From: QYOJ01 sp043810345
Lineage (GTDB): Bacteria > Bacteroidota > Bacteroidia > Bacteroidales > FEN-979
Assembly (NCBI GenBank): GCA_043810345.1
Contig: JBDROF010000110.1
Span: 1 to 48,432, forward strand
Direction: 5' to 3'
DNA length: 48,432 bases
The notes below the pieces were generated by a model that ran no database searches, was not told the origin of the DNA, and saw only the letters and a list, made by a program, of their open reading frames with translations. Shown in pieces: positions 17,213-26,584 of the stretch; within the stretch, counting starts at the first letter, position 1, and every line of letters begins with the position of its first letter. Made by a program: the position numbers and the translations under genes.

Positions 17213-18853
17213 ATGATATACCGCGCACCACAACAGATAAGGTTGTTAATCCTGGTGGGATTGCTGATTCCCCTCTTCCCCGCCCTCTACAGTCAATCTC
17301 CCTCCTGTGACCTGCTGATCACTGCAGCAGAAAGCTATATCGATGGACATGGGAATGCAGCCGGTATCGGCCCCGGGGATACAATCTGCCTTTTACCCGG
17401 ATCAAGGAGTTTCCTCTGGATCCGGTATCTCCATGGCACACGGGAATCCCCTATCGTTATTATGAACACCATAGGAGTGGTTTCGATCTCACAGTTTTAC
17501 TATGGGATCAAAATCGATTCCTGTTCGTTTATTAAACTATCGGGGAGAGGCGTAGGCGCCTTCTCTTACGGCATCAGTGTCAGCGATATTGATGGAGGGG
17601 GCATGAGCATCGAAGGGTTGAGTTCCGATATTGAGATCGAAGGGATTGAGATCTCCAACATCCTCTATCCCGGTTTCTTATGCAAGAGTGATCCGGACTG
17701 CTCCTTCACCTCCACCCGGGATAAATACGTAATGCGGAATATCTCTATCCATGATAACTACATTCATGATACTGGGACGGAAGGATTCTATATCGGAAAC
17801 TCATTCTATAATGGGTATACGATCCAGTGCGGAGGGGTGGATACCATCCTCCTGCCACACGTGATACGCGGGCTGAAAGTATATAATAATATAATCATGC
17901 GATCCGGATGGGACGGACTCCAGGTCTCCTCAGCAGATTCAGGCTGTGTGATTTACAGTAACCAGATTTGGTTCGACAGTGAGGAGGCGGCACAAAACCA
18001 AATGAGCGGGATCATCCTCGGCGGAGGAAGTGAATGCGACTGCTATAATAACCAGATCTTATACGGGAAAGGAAACGGGATTCAGATTCTGGGACTGGGT
18101 GGGAATAAAGTCTACAACAACCTGATCCTCAATGCAGGGAGAACATACCTCCAGGAGTTTCCATACATGAATGGAATCTATGTGGGAGATCAATCCACTA
18201 CGCCGGGAAGCAGTTTCCTCTTTGCCTATAATACAATCCTCTCACCGAAAGATTACGGTATCGACTTCCGGAACCTCTCCACGGCAGGGAACCTCTTCAT
18301 CAACAACATTGTGATGAACTATGGAAGAGGGCTCTCGTTGGGAAGCAATATCTCTTTCCAGAATAATTATACCTCCCCTACTATCGATCTATCATGGTTT
18401 GTCGATCCTGCAAATGGAAATTTTGATCTGAAACCCTCCTCTCCTTGTGTCAATGATGCCGTAACGGTTAGTCAGTTGAATCTGAACTTTGATATTCTGG
18501 ACCGCAACAGACCCTTTGCCCTGGTGAATGACATTGGAGCATACGAATGCCACGACTCCTCCCTGATCGCTATTCCTGAACTGATCAGCAATCCTTCGAT
18601 CCGGTTTACTATCGAATCGACTGACAATCCTGATCAGCTGGTGATCCGGTACAGTGTTTCGGATGCTACTGATGTTCAGATCGGATTGTATGATCTTACC
18701 GGTCGGCTCACCGGAATGGCTGTAGATACCCGACTCACACCTGGTGAATATGAACAGCAAGTTGACATAAGCGGTCTCACAGCAGGGGTGTATATCTTCA
18801 GGATGACTGCCGGCAAGGAGAATATTTCTAAAAAATTTCAGCTATGCAGGTAA
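17213..18853 (+). CDS. Secreted parallel beta-helix protein with T9SS type A sorting domain
   Basis: 546 residues from the ATG at 17213. The frame extends to 17129, but that start would overlap the upstream gene by 65 bases and push the signal peptide inwards. The signal peptide (LLILVGLLIPLFPALYSQ) is followed by repeated right-handed beta-helix coils rich in YNNxI and IHDNYIHDTG patterns (about 150-400), as in pectate-lyase-like and NosD-like proteins. The last ~85 residues (IGLYDLTGRL, then GLTAGVYIFRMTAG, ending KKFQLCR) form a type A T9SS C-terminal domain, so it should cross the outer membrane and be surface-anchored. Within an EPS cluster it may be a lyase or a polymer-modifying or polymer-binding protein. 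Catalytic residues were not identified. Confidence 0.82.
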   Translation: MIYRAPQQIRLLILVGLLIPLFPALYSQSPSCDLLITAAESYIDGHGNAAGIGPGDTICLLPGSRSFLWIRYLHGTRESPIVIMNTIGVVSISQFYYGIKIDSCSFIKLSGRGVGAFSYGISVSDIDGGGMSIEGLSSDIEIEGIEISNILYPGFLCKSDPDCSFTSTRDKYVMRNISIHDNYIHDTGTEGFYIGNSFYNGYTIQCGGVDTILLPHVIRGLKVYNNIIMRSGWDGLQVSSADSGCVIYSNQIWFDSEEAAQNQMSGIILGGGSECDCYNNQILYGKGNGIQILGLGGNKVYNNLILNAGRTYLQEFPYMNGIYVGDQSTTPGSSFLFAYNTILSPKDYGIDFRNLSTAGNLFINNIVMNYGRGLSLGSNISFQNNYTSPTIDLSWFVDPANGNFDLKPSSPCVNDAVTVSQLNLNFDILDRNRPFALVNDIGAYECHDSSLIAIPELISNPSIRFTIESTDNPDQLVIRYSVSDATDVQIGLYDLTGRLTGMAVDTRLTPGEYEQQVDISGLTAGVYIFRMTAGKENISKKFQLCR

Positions 18854-18907
18854 TTTTACCCTGACATATGCTTATTTTTACTGTAACGAAATAGAAAAAC
18901 CACTGGT

Positions 18908-19717
18908 ATGAAGTTCCCCGGTAAAAAATTAATTCCTTTCTGGCTTGGAAAAAAGCTGAGGGGAGCGTGGCAAAAATATTTATCATTCAAGTACAGGGGT
19001 ACCGAATATTATTGCCCTTATTGCGGGCATCACTTCCGGAAACTCTTACCTGGCGGAACGGATCTGCCTGTACTGACAGAGAAAAAGGTCATTGGGGGAG
19101 GCTACCGGGATAACCTGGTTTGTCCCAGATGTTTCTCCGTCGATCGTGACAGGCTAATTTATCTTTACATGAAGAAGAGAACCAATCTTTTCTCTGCCCC
19201 GTTGAAAGTTTTGCATGTCGCTCCCGAAGGATGTATCCGGGCCCTGCTGATGTCGCTCCCCAATATCGAATACCGGTCTGGTGTCAAGTATTACGAAGGA
19301 TACTATTATGACCGGAAGGTAAACCTGATTGATGTCACATCCATGCCGTACGAATCGGAGTCGTTTGATGTAGTTCTCTGCAACCACGTCCTGGAGCATG
19401 TCGAAGACGACCGGAAAGCGCTGGAAGAGATCCACCGGGTCCTGAAGCCAGACTCCTGGGCCATTCTTCAGGTACCTATCTCCCTGACCATGCAAGAGAC
19501 CTTTTATGACCCTTCTGTAAAAACCCCTGAAGAACGCGAAAGGGTTTATGGACAGTTTGATCATGTGAGGATTTACGGACAGGACTATCCTGGGATTATT
19601 GAAAGACAGGGATTCACCGTCATACCATACTCGCCTTCTGAAGATGCCCAGGCTGAAGAGGTAAAGAAATACGCCCTGAATCCCGACGAACTACTCTATG
19701 TCGCCTATAAGAGATGA
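18908..19717 (+). CDS. SAM-dependent methyltransferase with N-terminal zinc-ribbon-like motif
   Basis: A 269-residue protein. Two CxxC pairs, CPYC (36-39) and CPRC (72-75), form a probable zinc ribbon. A class I methyltransferase core follows: VLHVAPEGC (motif I-like), IDVTSMPYESESFDVVLCNH, then VLEHVEDDRKALEEIHRVLK, as in the Methyltransf_11 family. There is no signal peptide. The stop overlaps the following kinase start as ATGA. It may methylate a sugar or lipid-linked intermediate of the adjacent cluster, but the substrate is unknown. Confidence 0.82.
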   Translation: MKFPGKKLIPFWLGKKLRGAWQKYLSFKYRGTEYYCPYCGHHFRKLLPGGTDLPVLTEKKVIGGGYRDNLVCPRCFSVDRDRLIYLYMKKRTNLFSAPLKVLHVAPEGCIRALLMSLPNIEYRSGVKYYEGYYYDRKVNLIDVTSMPYESESFDVVLCNHVLEHVEDDRKALEEIHRVLKPDSWAILQVPISLTMQETFYDPSVKTPEERERVYGQFDHVRIYGQDYPGIIERQGFTVIPYSPSEDAQAEEVKKYALNPDELLYVAYKR

Positions 19718-21153
19718 CTATGAATTCCCTCTTCCTGATCATCGTATTGATTCTTCTTAGTGTTTCACTGATCATTGCTTTGATATTCTTATTCCTACAG
19801 CATAAAAAGGGTCAGCATCTGCAACATCAGATCGGGGAAAAAGAGGGAGAACTGAAGCGGTTAACCAAGGAGCTGAGTTCGCTGCATGAGTTGGTTCAGA
19901 TGCTGGCATCGAAGGAGGAGGGCAAGGAAGAGTCAGAACGATTGAAAACCGGTATTGAGCTTACCCTGAAAAAGGCCCTGAAGAGAGCTGAGGAAGAGAA
20001 CTTTCAAAAGAATACCTTCCTCTCAAATCTTAGCTCTGAGATCCGGACCCCCCTGAATAACATCATCGGATTTGCCAGTTTATTGGAAACCGAGACCTCT
20101 TTGATCGAAAATAAGGAGTTATTTGAGTATGCCCGTGGAATCTCTGAGAGTGGTGACCGGCTGATCAATCTCCTGAACAACATCATCGATATCAGCCGCA
20201 TTGAATCACACGATGTAGAAATTGTGATCAAAACCTGCGCGGTCTCCACCATTATCTCCAGTGTGGCTCAGCTTTATGTGTTTAAAGCCAACGACCAGAA
20301 AATCAAGTTCAACATTATCAACAAAGATATCCCTGATGCCCTGGCAGATGACAAGGTGCTGACGAAAGTACTTGGAGGGATCGTGGATAATGCCATCAAA
20401 TACACGGAAAAGGGATTCGTCAACATCTCCAGCGGATACCAGGCCAAAACTAACGAGATCACCATCCGAGTTAAAGATTCGGGAAATGGAATCGACCCCT
20501 CCTACCTCAAAGAGATCTTCAATGCTTTCAGGCCGGAAAGTCCTGGGTACAGCAAAGAGATCCAGGGAACCCGTTTGGGATTACCTATCGCAAAGCGGTT
20601 AGTGGAGATGATGGACGGGGGTATCGAGATTGATTCAAAAAAGGGAGAGGGAACCACGGTTACTATTTTCCTCAAAGCAGCGTTAAAGCAGGCAGAAGAA
20701 GCTGTTCCAGAGGTCATGGAAAAACCCGAAGAAGAGCTTACTCCGCGGAAGACCAAGGTCTTGCAGGATCTGGATATTTTTATTGTAGAAGATGATCTGA
20801 TGAACTCCATGGTACTGGTTCAGATGACCAAGTCCCTTGGGAAGGTTACCACAGCTGTGAACGGAGAGGCCACCCTCAAAATCATTGCCGACAAAGCTTC
20901 TAAAGACGAAAGTTTCGACATCATGTTATTTGACATCAACCTTCCTCCTCCCTACGATGGTGTGAAACTGATGCACACGATCAGAAAACAATTTCCGGAA
21001 TATCAGCGGATCCCGTTCATTGCGCAGACTGCATATGCCATGACCGGCGATCGTGAGAAGCTGCTGGAAGCCGGCTTCGACGATTATATCCCCAAGCCAA
21101 TCAACAAGAATGAACTTTACACTATCATGAAGAATCAATTGAAGATACACTGA
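19714..21153 (+). CDS. Hybrid histidine kinase-like protein lacking the phospho-acceptor histidine
   Basis: 479 residues: one N-terminal TM helix (about 5-28), coiled coil (about 35-95), a HisKA-like domain, an HATPase_c-like domain and a C-terminal receiver. The H-box reads FLSNLSSEIRTPLN, so Ser108 occupies the position of the His in the usual MSHEIRTPL. The ATPase part keeps the N-box Asn226 and a DSGNGI G1 motif, but the G2 motif is GTRLGL rather than GTGLGL. The receiver looks intact: acidic pair E359/D360, phospho-acceptor D407 in LFDINLPP, and K461. It is probably a pseudokinase or phospho-relay partner of the canonical kinase that starts two bases downstream. An in-frame ATG at 19720 is an alternative start. 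Confidence 0.85.
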   Translation: MTMNSLFLIIVLILLSVSLIIALIFLFLQHKKGQHLQHQIGEKEGELKRLTKELSSLHELVQMLASKEEGKEESERLKTGIELTLKKALKRAEEENFQKNTFLSNLSSEIRTPLNNIIGFASLLETETSLIENKELFEYARGISESGDRLINLLNNIIDISRIESHDVEIVIKTCAVSTIISSVAQLYVFKANDQKIKFNIINKDIPDALADDKVLTKVLGGIVDNAIKYTEKGFVNISSGYQAKTNEITIRVKDSGNGIDPSYLKEIFNAFRPESPGYSKEIQGTRLGLPIAKRLVEMMDGGIEIDSKKGEGTTVTIFLKAALKQAEEAVPEVMEKPEEELTPRKTKVLQDLDIFIVEDDLMNSMVLVQMTKSLGKVTTAVNGEATLKIIADKASKDESFDIMLFDINLPPPYDGVKLMHTIRKQFPEYQRIPFIAQTAYAMTGDREKLLEAGFDDYIPKPINKNELYTIMKNQLKIH

Positions 21154-21155
21154 AC

Positions 21156-22538
21156 ATGATTACCGGAAAGCAACAAGAAGATTGGAATAACGAGCTCAGA
21201 GGTAAACTGGAAGGTCGGGTTAAGGAACTGGAAAGTATGGTCAGGGAGTTGGAAAGCCGCATCAGAGAACAGACAATTGAGCTGACGCAGGCGAAGATGG
21301 AATCGCACGATGCCAACCGGAAGAAGACCATGTTTCTGGCCAACATGAGTCATGAGATCAGAACCCCGATGAATAGTATACTGGGGATCTATAGTCTTCT
21401 GAAACAGACAAATCTCAATGAGGAACAGCATGAGTTCCTGGAGATCATCCACATCGCCAGCCAGAACCTTCTGATCATCATCAATGACATCCTGGATCTG
21501 TCGAAAATTGAAGCGGGTGAATTGAAACTGGAGAACAACCCTTTCTCCCTGCATGAAGAGATCCAACAGGTGATCAAGTTACTTTCTCTGAAAGCCAGGG
21601 GAAAAGGAATTGAACTCTATTCTCGGATTGACGCTGACGTACCGGTCTGCGTCATTGGTGATGCTGTCAGGTTGAAGCAGATCCTGATCAACCTTGCGAA
21701 TAACGCCATCAAATTTACGAACGAAGGGGAGGTCTTGATCACCATTGAGACGATTGATCCCAAATCCCCTGATTTTAAGAATCAGAAAAGGTTTATTCCA
21801 GAGCAGATAAAGGCGGGCAAACTGAATCCCAAACAACGGATCCTGAAATTTGAAGTCATCGACACTGGCATCGGGATCTCAGAGGAGGATCAGGAGACCC
21901 TCTTTTATGAATTTGCACAGCTTAAGAATCCCTTGGTACGCCGGTTTGAGGGGAGCGGTCTGGGGCTTTCCATCTCCCGCAACCTCACACGGCTGATGAA
22001 AGGGAAGATGGGCGTTGTCAGCGAAAAGAAGAAAGGATCCATGTTTTGGTTTACCTTGCTGGTGGAAGCAGGTGATGAAGCACTGCTCAAAAAGGAGCCG
22101 GAAGGGATTGCAGTAAAGGCAGGGAAAAACAGGAAACTGGACGTACTGCTGGTCGAAGATAATCTGTTGAACCAGAAGTTTGCCATGACCACGATGACGC
22201 GGGAGGACCATCGGGTAGATCTGGCTGCCAACGGGAAGATCGCCCTGGATAAATTCCGTAACAACCATTACGACCTCATCCTCATGGATATTGCTATGCC
22301 GGTCCTGGACGGGATGGAAGCTTCACGTATGATCCGTGAGATCGAGCAAACAAAGCTGAAAAGCATGAGTAAAAAAGAGGTGGAAGCTTTTACACCTGTT
22401 AAAATTGTCGCTATCACAGCTCACATCATGATGACGGATAAAAAGAAATGCCTGAGTGTAGGGATGAATGATTTTCTGGCCAAACCTTACCGTCCAAATG
22501 ATCTTTTCAGAATCATTGAGAAGCTTGATATCCTCTGA
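21156..22538 (+). CDS. Soluble hybrid sensor histidine kinase/response regulator
   Basis: 460 residues with no transmembrane segment. A coiled coil (about 8-55) leads into HisKA with FLANMSHEIRTPMN (H66), HATPase_c with NLANNAIKFT, DTGIGI and GSGLGL, and a receiver whose phospho-acceptor is D378 in LMDIAMP, with the conserved Lys in AKPY. All catalytic signatures are present. Lacking a sensor domain of its own, it probably receives its signal through the membrane-anchored partner encoded immediately upstream. The target is unknown; no DNA-binding output domain is present in either protein. Confidence 0.9.
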   Translation: MITGKQQEDWNNELRGKLEGRVKELESMVRELESRIREQTIELTQAKMESHDANRKKTMFLANMSHEIRTPMNSILGIYSLLKQTNLNEEQHEFLEIIHIASQNLLIIINDILDLSKIEAGELKLENNPFSLHEEIQQVIKLLSLKARGKGIELYSRIDADVPVCVIGDAVRLKQILINLANNAIKFTNEGEVLITIETIDPKSPDFKNQKRFIPEQIKAGKLNPKQRILKFEVIDTGIGISEEDQETLFYEFAQLKNPLVRRFEGSGLGLSISRNLTRLMKGKMGVVSEKKKGSMFWFTLLVEAGDEALLKKEPEGIAVKAGKNRKLDVLLVEDNLLNQKFAMTTMTREDHRVDLAANGKIALDKFRNNHYDLILMDIAMPVLDGMEASRMIREIEQTKLKSMSKKEVEAFTPVKIVAITAHIMMTDKKKCLSVGMNDFLAKPYRPNDLFRIIEKLDIL

Positions 22539-22544
22539 TATCAG

Positions 22545-25500
22545 CTACTTTCGGATCAGCCGGAACCGGTATACCGTGACTTCTCCGTTGACCTGAAGGA
22601 GGTAAAAACCGGAGGGGATGCCATGCAGGTCCACCCTGGTTTTGCCCTGATGGTCTGATGTGCGGATCAAGCTCTGCCCTCTCAGGTCGAAAACCTCTAT
22701 CGAATAACGCTCCTCTTCAGGATTCATGCTTTCTACATTGACATATGGTCCGGCAGGATTGGGGTAGATGTGGAAAGCCTGGTCCGGGGAGAGTTCATCC
22801 ATACCAATTGGGCATTGGATGAAGGTAATGAAAGCAGTGTCCATGTTCACACATCCATCCTTGGTAACGTAGACCCATATCATATAATATCCCAGCCCGA
22901 TACCGATAGTATCCACCACTACAACCGAGTCAGCAACGCCATTGGACCACAGGTAAGAGGAATTACCTGAGCCCGCCCGAAGGATGATAAATTTATCTGC
23001 ACACACAGAAGTATCTTCGGGTTGTGGAAGGACATATGGTTTGGGATAGATATGAACCCGAACCGTGTCAGCGCTGGCACAACCGATAGTATCCGAATAA
23101 TAGTAGGTGATCACATTTAACCCGAGGTTGGCGCTATCAGGGTAAAAGAGGCCGCCCACCACTCCCGGTCCTGTGAGTATTCCTCCTTCTGGTTCAACAA
23201 AAACCGTGGATGCAATATCACCGACACAATAGGCAGGCCATAATCCCCAAATCCGGACGTTAGGTGCTGGATGCACAAAGATTTGTGTGGAAGTTGTACC
23301 CGAGCAGCCATATTGATTGCTGACGATCACACTATAGAGGATAGAGACCTGCGGAGCAACCTGAATGGAAGCGGTGGTATCCCCGGTACTCCAGAGGTAG
23401 TAAAGGCCTCCAGAAGCGGTCAGCGTCACCGAGTCGCCACTACAGATAGAGGTATCGGGTGGAAGGTAAGGTTCCGGAACGGGATACCTGACCACCAGCA
23501 GGCTGTCGCGATGGATCGGGCCCTGGGGATTGACAGCCGTCACTTTATAGAGTGTGGTCACAGATGGATTGGCTGTTGGGTTGTATATAGTTGAATCAGA
23601 CAACGTGGAGTCAAACGGGATGGATGACCAATGGATAAAGTCATTCTCCAGGGTATCAAGGAGGGTGATGGTAATTGGCAATCCCGGGCAGGCTCCTTGC
23701 AGGGGTACTGACGTGAAAGTTAAACGGCAACTATCTCTCAGTCCATTCGGGCTCATCGCCATCAGCCAGGCGGAATCGGAACCAATCCAGAATGACCGGG
23801 GTTTTAACGGGAGCATATGTTGGGATGTGAGGTCTCTGAAACTCATGGTATCAGCATCTTCCACCCACCATGTGATGGTTGAAGGATCATAAATGGTATC
23901 GATCACCAGCTGGTAAAGATCAATACGGTCAAACTGCTCATTCTTAACAACCGTCTGGTGTGGGTAAGCAGACCGGTTAAGGAACCCGGCTGACCTGAAT
24001 CCGATACCACTGATCTTCAGGGTATCGGGCATGGTATCATTCCGGATGATCAGCACATTCATGAAGGAGGCTGATCCGGGTACGGTCACGATTCCGGTGT
24101 ATCTGGTCCAGATCCCTGTATCGGCAGTGAAATCCAATTCCTGTACGTTGCTGGTTTCCGGGAAGCTGAACCTGGCTTTTACCATAGAGGAGTCTGGCCC
24201 GAGGTTTTTTGTCCAAATGGTGAAGAAGTTATCCCCCTTTTCTATTCCTCCGAGGTGGGTGATCTGGCAGAAAGTTCCCTGTTCAGTAAGTACAAAACTG
24301 CATCCTCCGCTCACAGGTACCCCATCGGTGGTATCGTACTGACTGATGATCGTACTATCCTGATCAAAACCATCCGGGTAATTATCCCCGTCCAGATCGA
24401 CATCCAGTAAGGGAAATATATCGATCACCCGGTTAGGGATGCTGTCATACAGCCAGGTTTTCCATTGTGAATAGGTTCCAATCGGAATAGCATTTACACT
24501 ACACCAGTTCAGGAGGCTATCGAGGCGCATCAGGTAACTGGTCAAGCCTCCCAGGGTGCCTTCCAGGGTGGTGATGTCAATGCTCACAAAATGCCTGGCC
24601 AAAGCACTGGCGATTAGGTGTTTATTCCATACGAAGGTATGGTTGGAGATGGAGATCTCATCATGTTGCATACCAAACTGACGGATCCCATATGGATTGT
24701 ATTCATTATAACAAAGGTACGACTCATTGATAAAGTTGGACCCTGCCTTGTACTGTAGTGAATCCCCGAGGTTGGCTTTGATCTGGTAGCCGTCGAGCAT
24801 AGGCATCTGGCCAGATGGGTGGATCCAGCTGACGGGACGGGGAATATTGTGGTGTTCAAAAAGATCCACCGAACGCTTACCCAGAATGCGGATTGCTTCA
24901 GGTTGCATGAGTACGTTTACCTGTGTCAGTTTGTGGTATTGCAGGTTCAGCTGGTTCCCGAAATTGACCGGTTCTTCCCACAAAGACTGCACATAGACGG
25001 TATCCGGATCGAGGGGATTAGACGCAGAGCGATTGTACCACAGGCAGACCTTGTTGATCGTATTCAGGTAGAGGGCGAAAAAATACGGGTTTCCGGTCAG
25101 GTCTACAAACTCACCCGGATCATGGCTGATGACCATATTCCCAAATACATTTACCAGCCCCTCATTGTGAGACTGTAAAGTATCTACTGCGCTATAAGCC
25201 AGACAGACCCTGTTCGCGGTCACATGATGAACACCGGGTTTTCCAATGAAGAGGGCCGTATCTGCCGGATTCAGCAGGTTAAAGAACTGGGTCTTGTGGG
25301 TGGGTGAATTATCCATCATCTCATATCCTTTCGCACTATAGCTGATCAGGGTATCGACATAATCGGGGGCCAGCGGGAAGATCCACGATGTTATCGCCAT
25401 GCTGAATTTCTGATCGTACAGGGAGAAAAGCGAATCCAGCTTGTGCAGCTTTGAAAGCATTGGATTGTTATCCACGCGGAAAATGATGCCTCCTTTTTTG

Positions 25501-25613
25501 GTCGGGAATGGTTGCGCGGTTGTGGTTGAAGATACTGTAACAAAAACGAGTACAACCAGCATAACAAAGAGGTTATGTAAAAAGGGATGATATAATTGGT
25601 GTGTCTGCTTCAT
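22545..25613 (-). CDS. Large secreted protein with deacetylase-like N-terminus, Ig-like repeats and T9SS type A domain
   Basis: 1022 residues. A signal peptide ends near STTTAQPFP (about 34). Residues ~40-350 resemble a NodB/polysaccharide-deacetylase barrel (IIFRVDN, then a GYEMMDNSPTH segment at the place of the metal-binding HxxxH), but the metal ligands are not clearly conserved, so this is tentative. A calcium-binding-like loop DVDLDGDNYPDGFD lies at about 403-416, a beta-sandwich possibly of carbohydrate-binding type at about 430-535, and Ig-like repeats of the YxWSTGDTTASI type from about 640 to 930. The end (FHIYPNPAG to FRLIRK) is a type A T9SS sorting domain. Its start overlaps the PorP/SprF stop by four bases, and it is last in a seven-gene operon. 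Confidence 0.8.
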   Translation of the reverse strand: MKQTHQLYHPFLHNLFVMLVVLVFVTVSSTTTAQPFPTKKGGIIFRVDNNPMLSKLHKLDSLFSLYDQKFSMAITSWIFPLAPDYVDTLISYSAKGYEMMDNSPTHKTQFFNLLNPADTALFIGKPGVHHVTANRVCLAYSAVDTLQSHNEGLVNVFGNMVISHDPGEFVDLTGNPYFFALYLNTINKVCLWYNRSASNPLDPDTVYVQSLWEEPVNFGNQLNLQYHKLTQVNVLMQPEAIRILGKRSVDLFEHHNIPRPVSWIHPSGQMPMLDGYQIKANLGDSLQYKAGSNFINESYLCYNEYNPYGIRQFGMQHDEISISNHTFVWNKHLIASALARHFVSIDITTLEGTLGGLTSYLMRLDSLLNWCSVNAIPIGTYSQWKTWLYDSIPNRVIDIFPLLDVDLDGDNYPDGFDQDSTIISQYDTTDGVPVSGGCSFVLTEQGTFCQITHLGGIEKGDNFFTIWTKNLGPDSSMVKARFSFPETSNVQELDFTADTGIWTRYTGIVTVPGSASFMNVLIIRNDTMPDTLKISGIGFRSAGFLNRSAYPHQTVVKNEQFDRIDLYQLVIDTIYDPSTITWWVEDADTMSFRDLTSQHMLPLKPRSFWIGSDSAWLMAMSPNGLRDSCRLTFTSVPLQGACPGLPITITLLDTLENDFIHWSSIPFDSTLSDSTIYNPTANPSVTTLYKVTAVNPQGPIHRDSLLVVRYPVPEPYLPPDTSICSGDSVTLTASGGLYYLWSTGDTTASIQVAPQVSILYSVIVSNQYGCSGTTSTQIFVHPAPNVRIWGLWPAYCVGDIASTVFVEPEGGILTGPGVVGGLFYPDSANLGLNVITYYYSDTIGCASADTVRVHIYPKPYVLPQPEDTSVCADKFIILRAGSGNSSYLWSNGVADSVVVVDTIGIGLGYYMIWVYVTKDGCVNMDTAFITFIQCPIGMDELSPDQAFHIYPNPAGPYVNVESMNPEEERYSIEVFDLRGQSLIRTSDHQGKTRVDLHGIPSGFYLLQVNGEVTVYRFRLIRK

Positions 25614-26563
25614 TTGATATAATCCTTCATAGAGGGTTTTACACTCTTCGAAACCATTCTGTAGCCCAGCGAAATCTCATGGGTTCCGCTTGATTTTCCC
25701 ATCATCGCTGTGGGCGAATATTCATAGGTATAGTTGAATATCAGTCCTTTGGCTATGGTCAGTCCGCCGGTGACACCAATGGTGTTGTATTTCCGGTAGA
25801 TCAAGCCAAACCAAACCATATCCCGGTATATCGCACGTACAGCCACATCAAATGACCAGGGAGTGTATTGCGTTTGACGGTAGAGGAAGGTAAAGTGAGC
25901 TCCCCAATCCCCTTTAAGCTGCAACAGGTATCCCAGGTAGACCATAAAATTCCGGTCAAGGGTCAGGACATGGGAGTAGATCTTGTCGCTGTTGTAGAAT
26001 GTTTTATTATTGAACAGGAGTGGAAATGCCACACAGGCGTCAAGAGTTCGCCAGGAGTAAAGAAGACTTACTCCCATATTGAAATAGGATTCTGAGATAG
26101 TGCTTCTTCCGGCTAGAATGGGATCATCGGGATTTGCAAGTACCGCATTGGTCAGGTCCAGTACATTCTGGTAATAGGCCCCGGTGATACCAAAACTAAG
26201 TGTATGATCAGCTGCCAATTTCACGTGGTACGCATAATTGAGGTTGATGGTCAGATTCTCGAGCGGTCCCGCAACATTATACAAGATGGTCCCTCCCAAA
26301 CCCATATTCTTTGGAAGTGTTGTGGCCAGGTTAAGGGATCCGATAAAAGGATGGCCAGTGATGGAGGTCCATTCAATACGGCTGGTCAGAAAAACCTCAA
26401 AAGGAGACTCCTTCCCAACAAAGGCAGGAGAGATGCTCGATGGGGTAACGAGGTATTGGTCCATGATCGGGAATTGCTGGGAGAAAGCTGGTCCGGAGAG
26501 AGCAAGCAACAGAAGCAGAGACTGTATTCCTGATTTAAGCATCCTGATCATATCCGATATCAA
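25610..26563 (-). CDS. PorP/SprF family type IX secretion membrane protein
   Basis: A 317-residue outer membrane protein with a signal peptide ending at GPAFSQQFP. It has the family's opening pattern (MDQYLVTPSSISPAFVG) and alternating beta-strands with FNYTYEYSPTAM and HEISLGYRM at the C-terminus, as in PorP/SprF. Members are T9SS accessory barrels, and SprF-type proteins are each dedicated to secreting a type B cargo. The upstream neighbour in the operon carries exactly such a domain, so this is probably its partner. A downstream in-frame Met at residue 8 is an alternative start. Confidence 0.9.
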   Translation of the reverse strand: MISDMIRMLKSGIQSLLLLLALSGPAFSQQFPIMDQYLVTPSSISPAFVGKESPFEVFLTSRIEWTSITGHPFIGSLNLATTLPKNMGLGGTILYNVAGPLENLTINLNYAYHVKLAADHTLSFGITGAYYQNVLDLTNAVLANPDDPILAGRSTISESYFNMGVSLLYSWRTLDACVAFPLLFNNKTFYNSDKIYSHVLTLDRNFMVYLGYLLQLKGDWGAHFTFLYRQTQYTPWSFDVAVRAIYRDMVWFGLIYRKYNTIGVTGGLTIAKGLIFNYTYEYSPTAMMGKSSGTHEISLGYRMVSKSVKPSMKDYIK

Positions 26564-26584
26564 CTGGTTGATTTGAGTTACCTT

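Noticed and set aside
23554..23892. Open frame antisense to the large secreted protein
   Set aside because: Shadow of a long, motif-supported reverse-strand gene; no features of its own.
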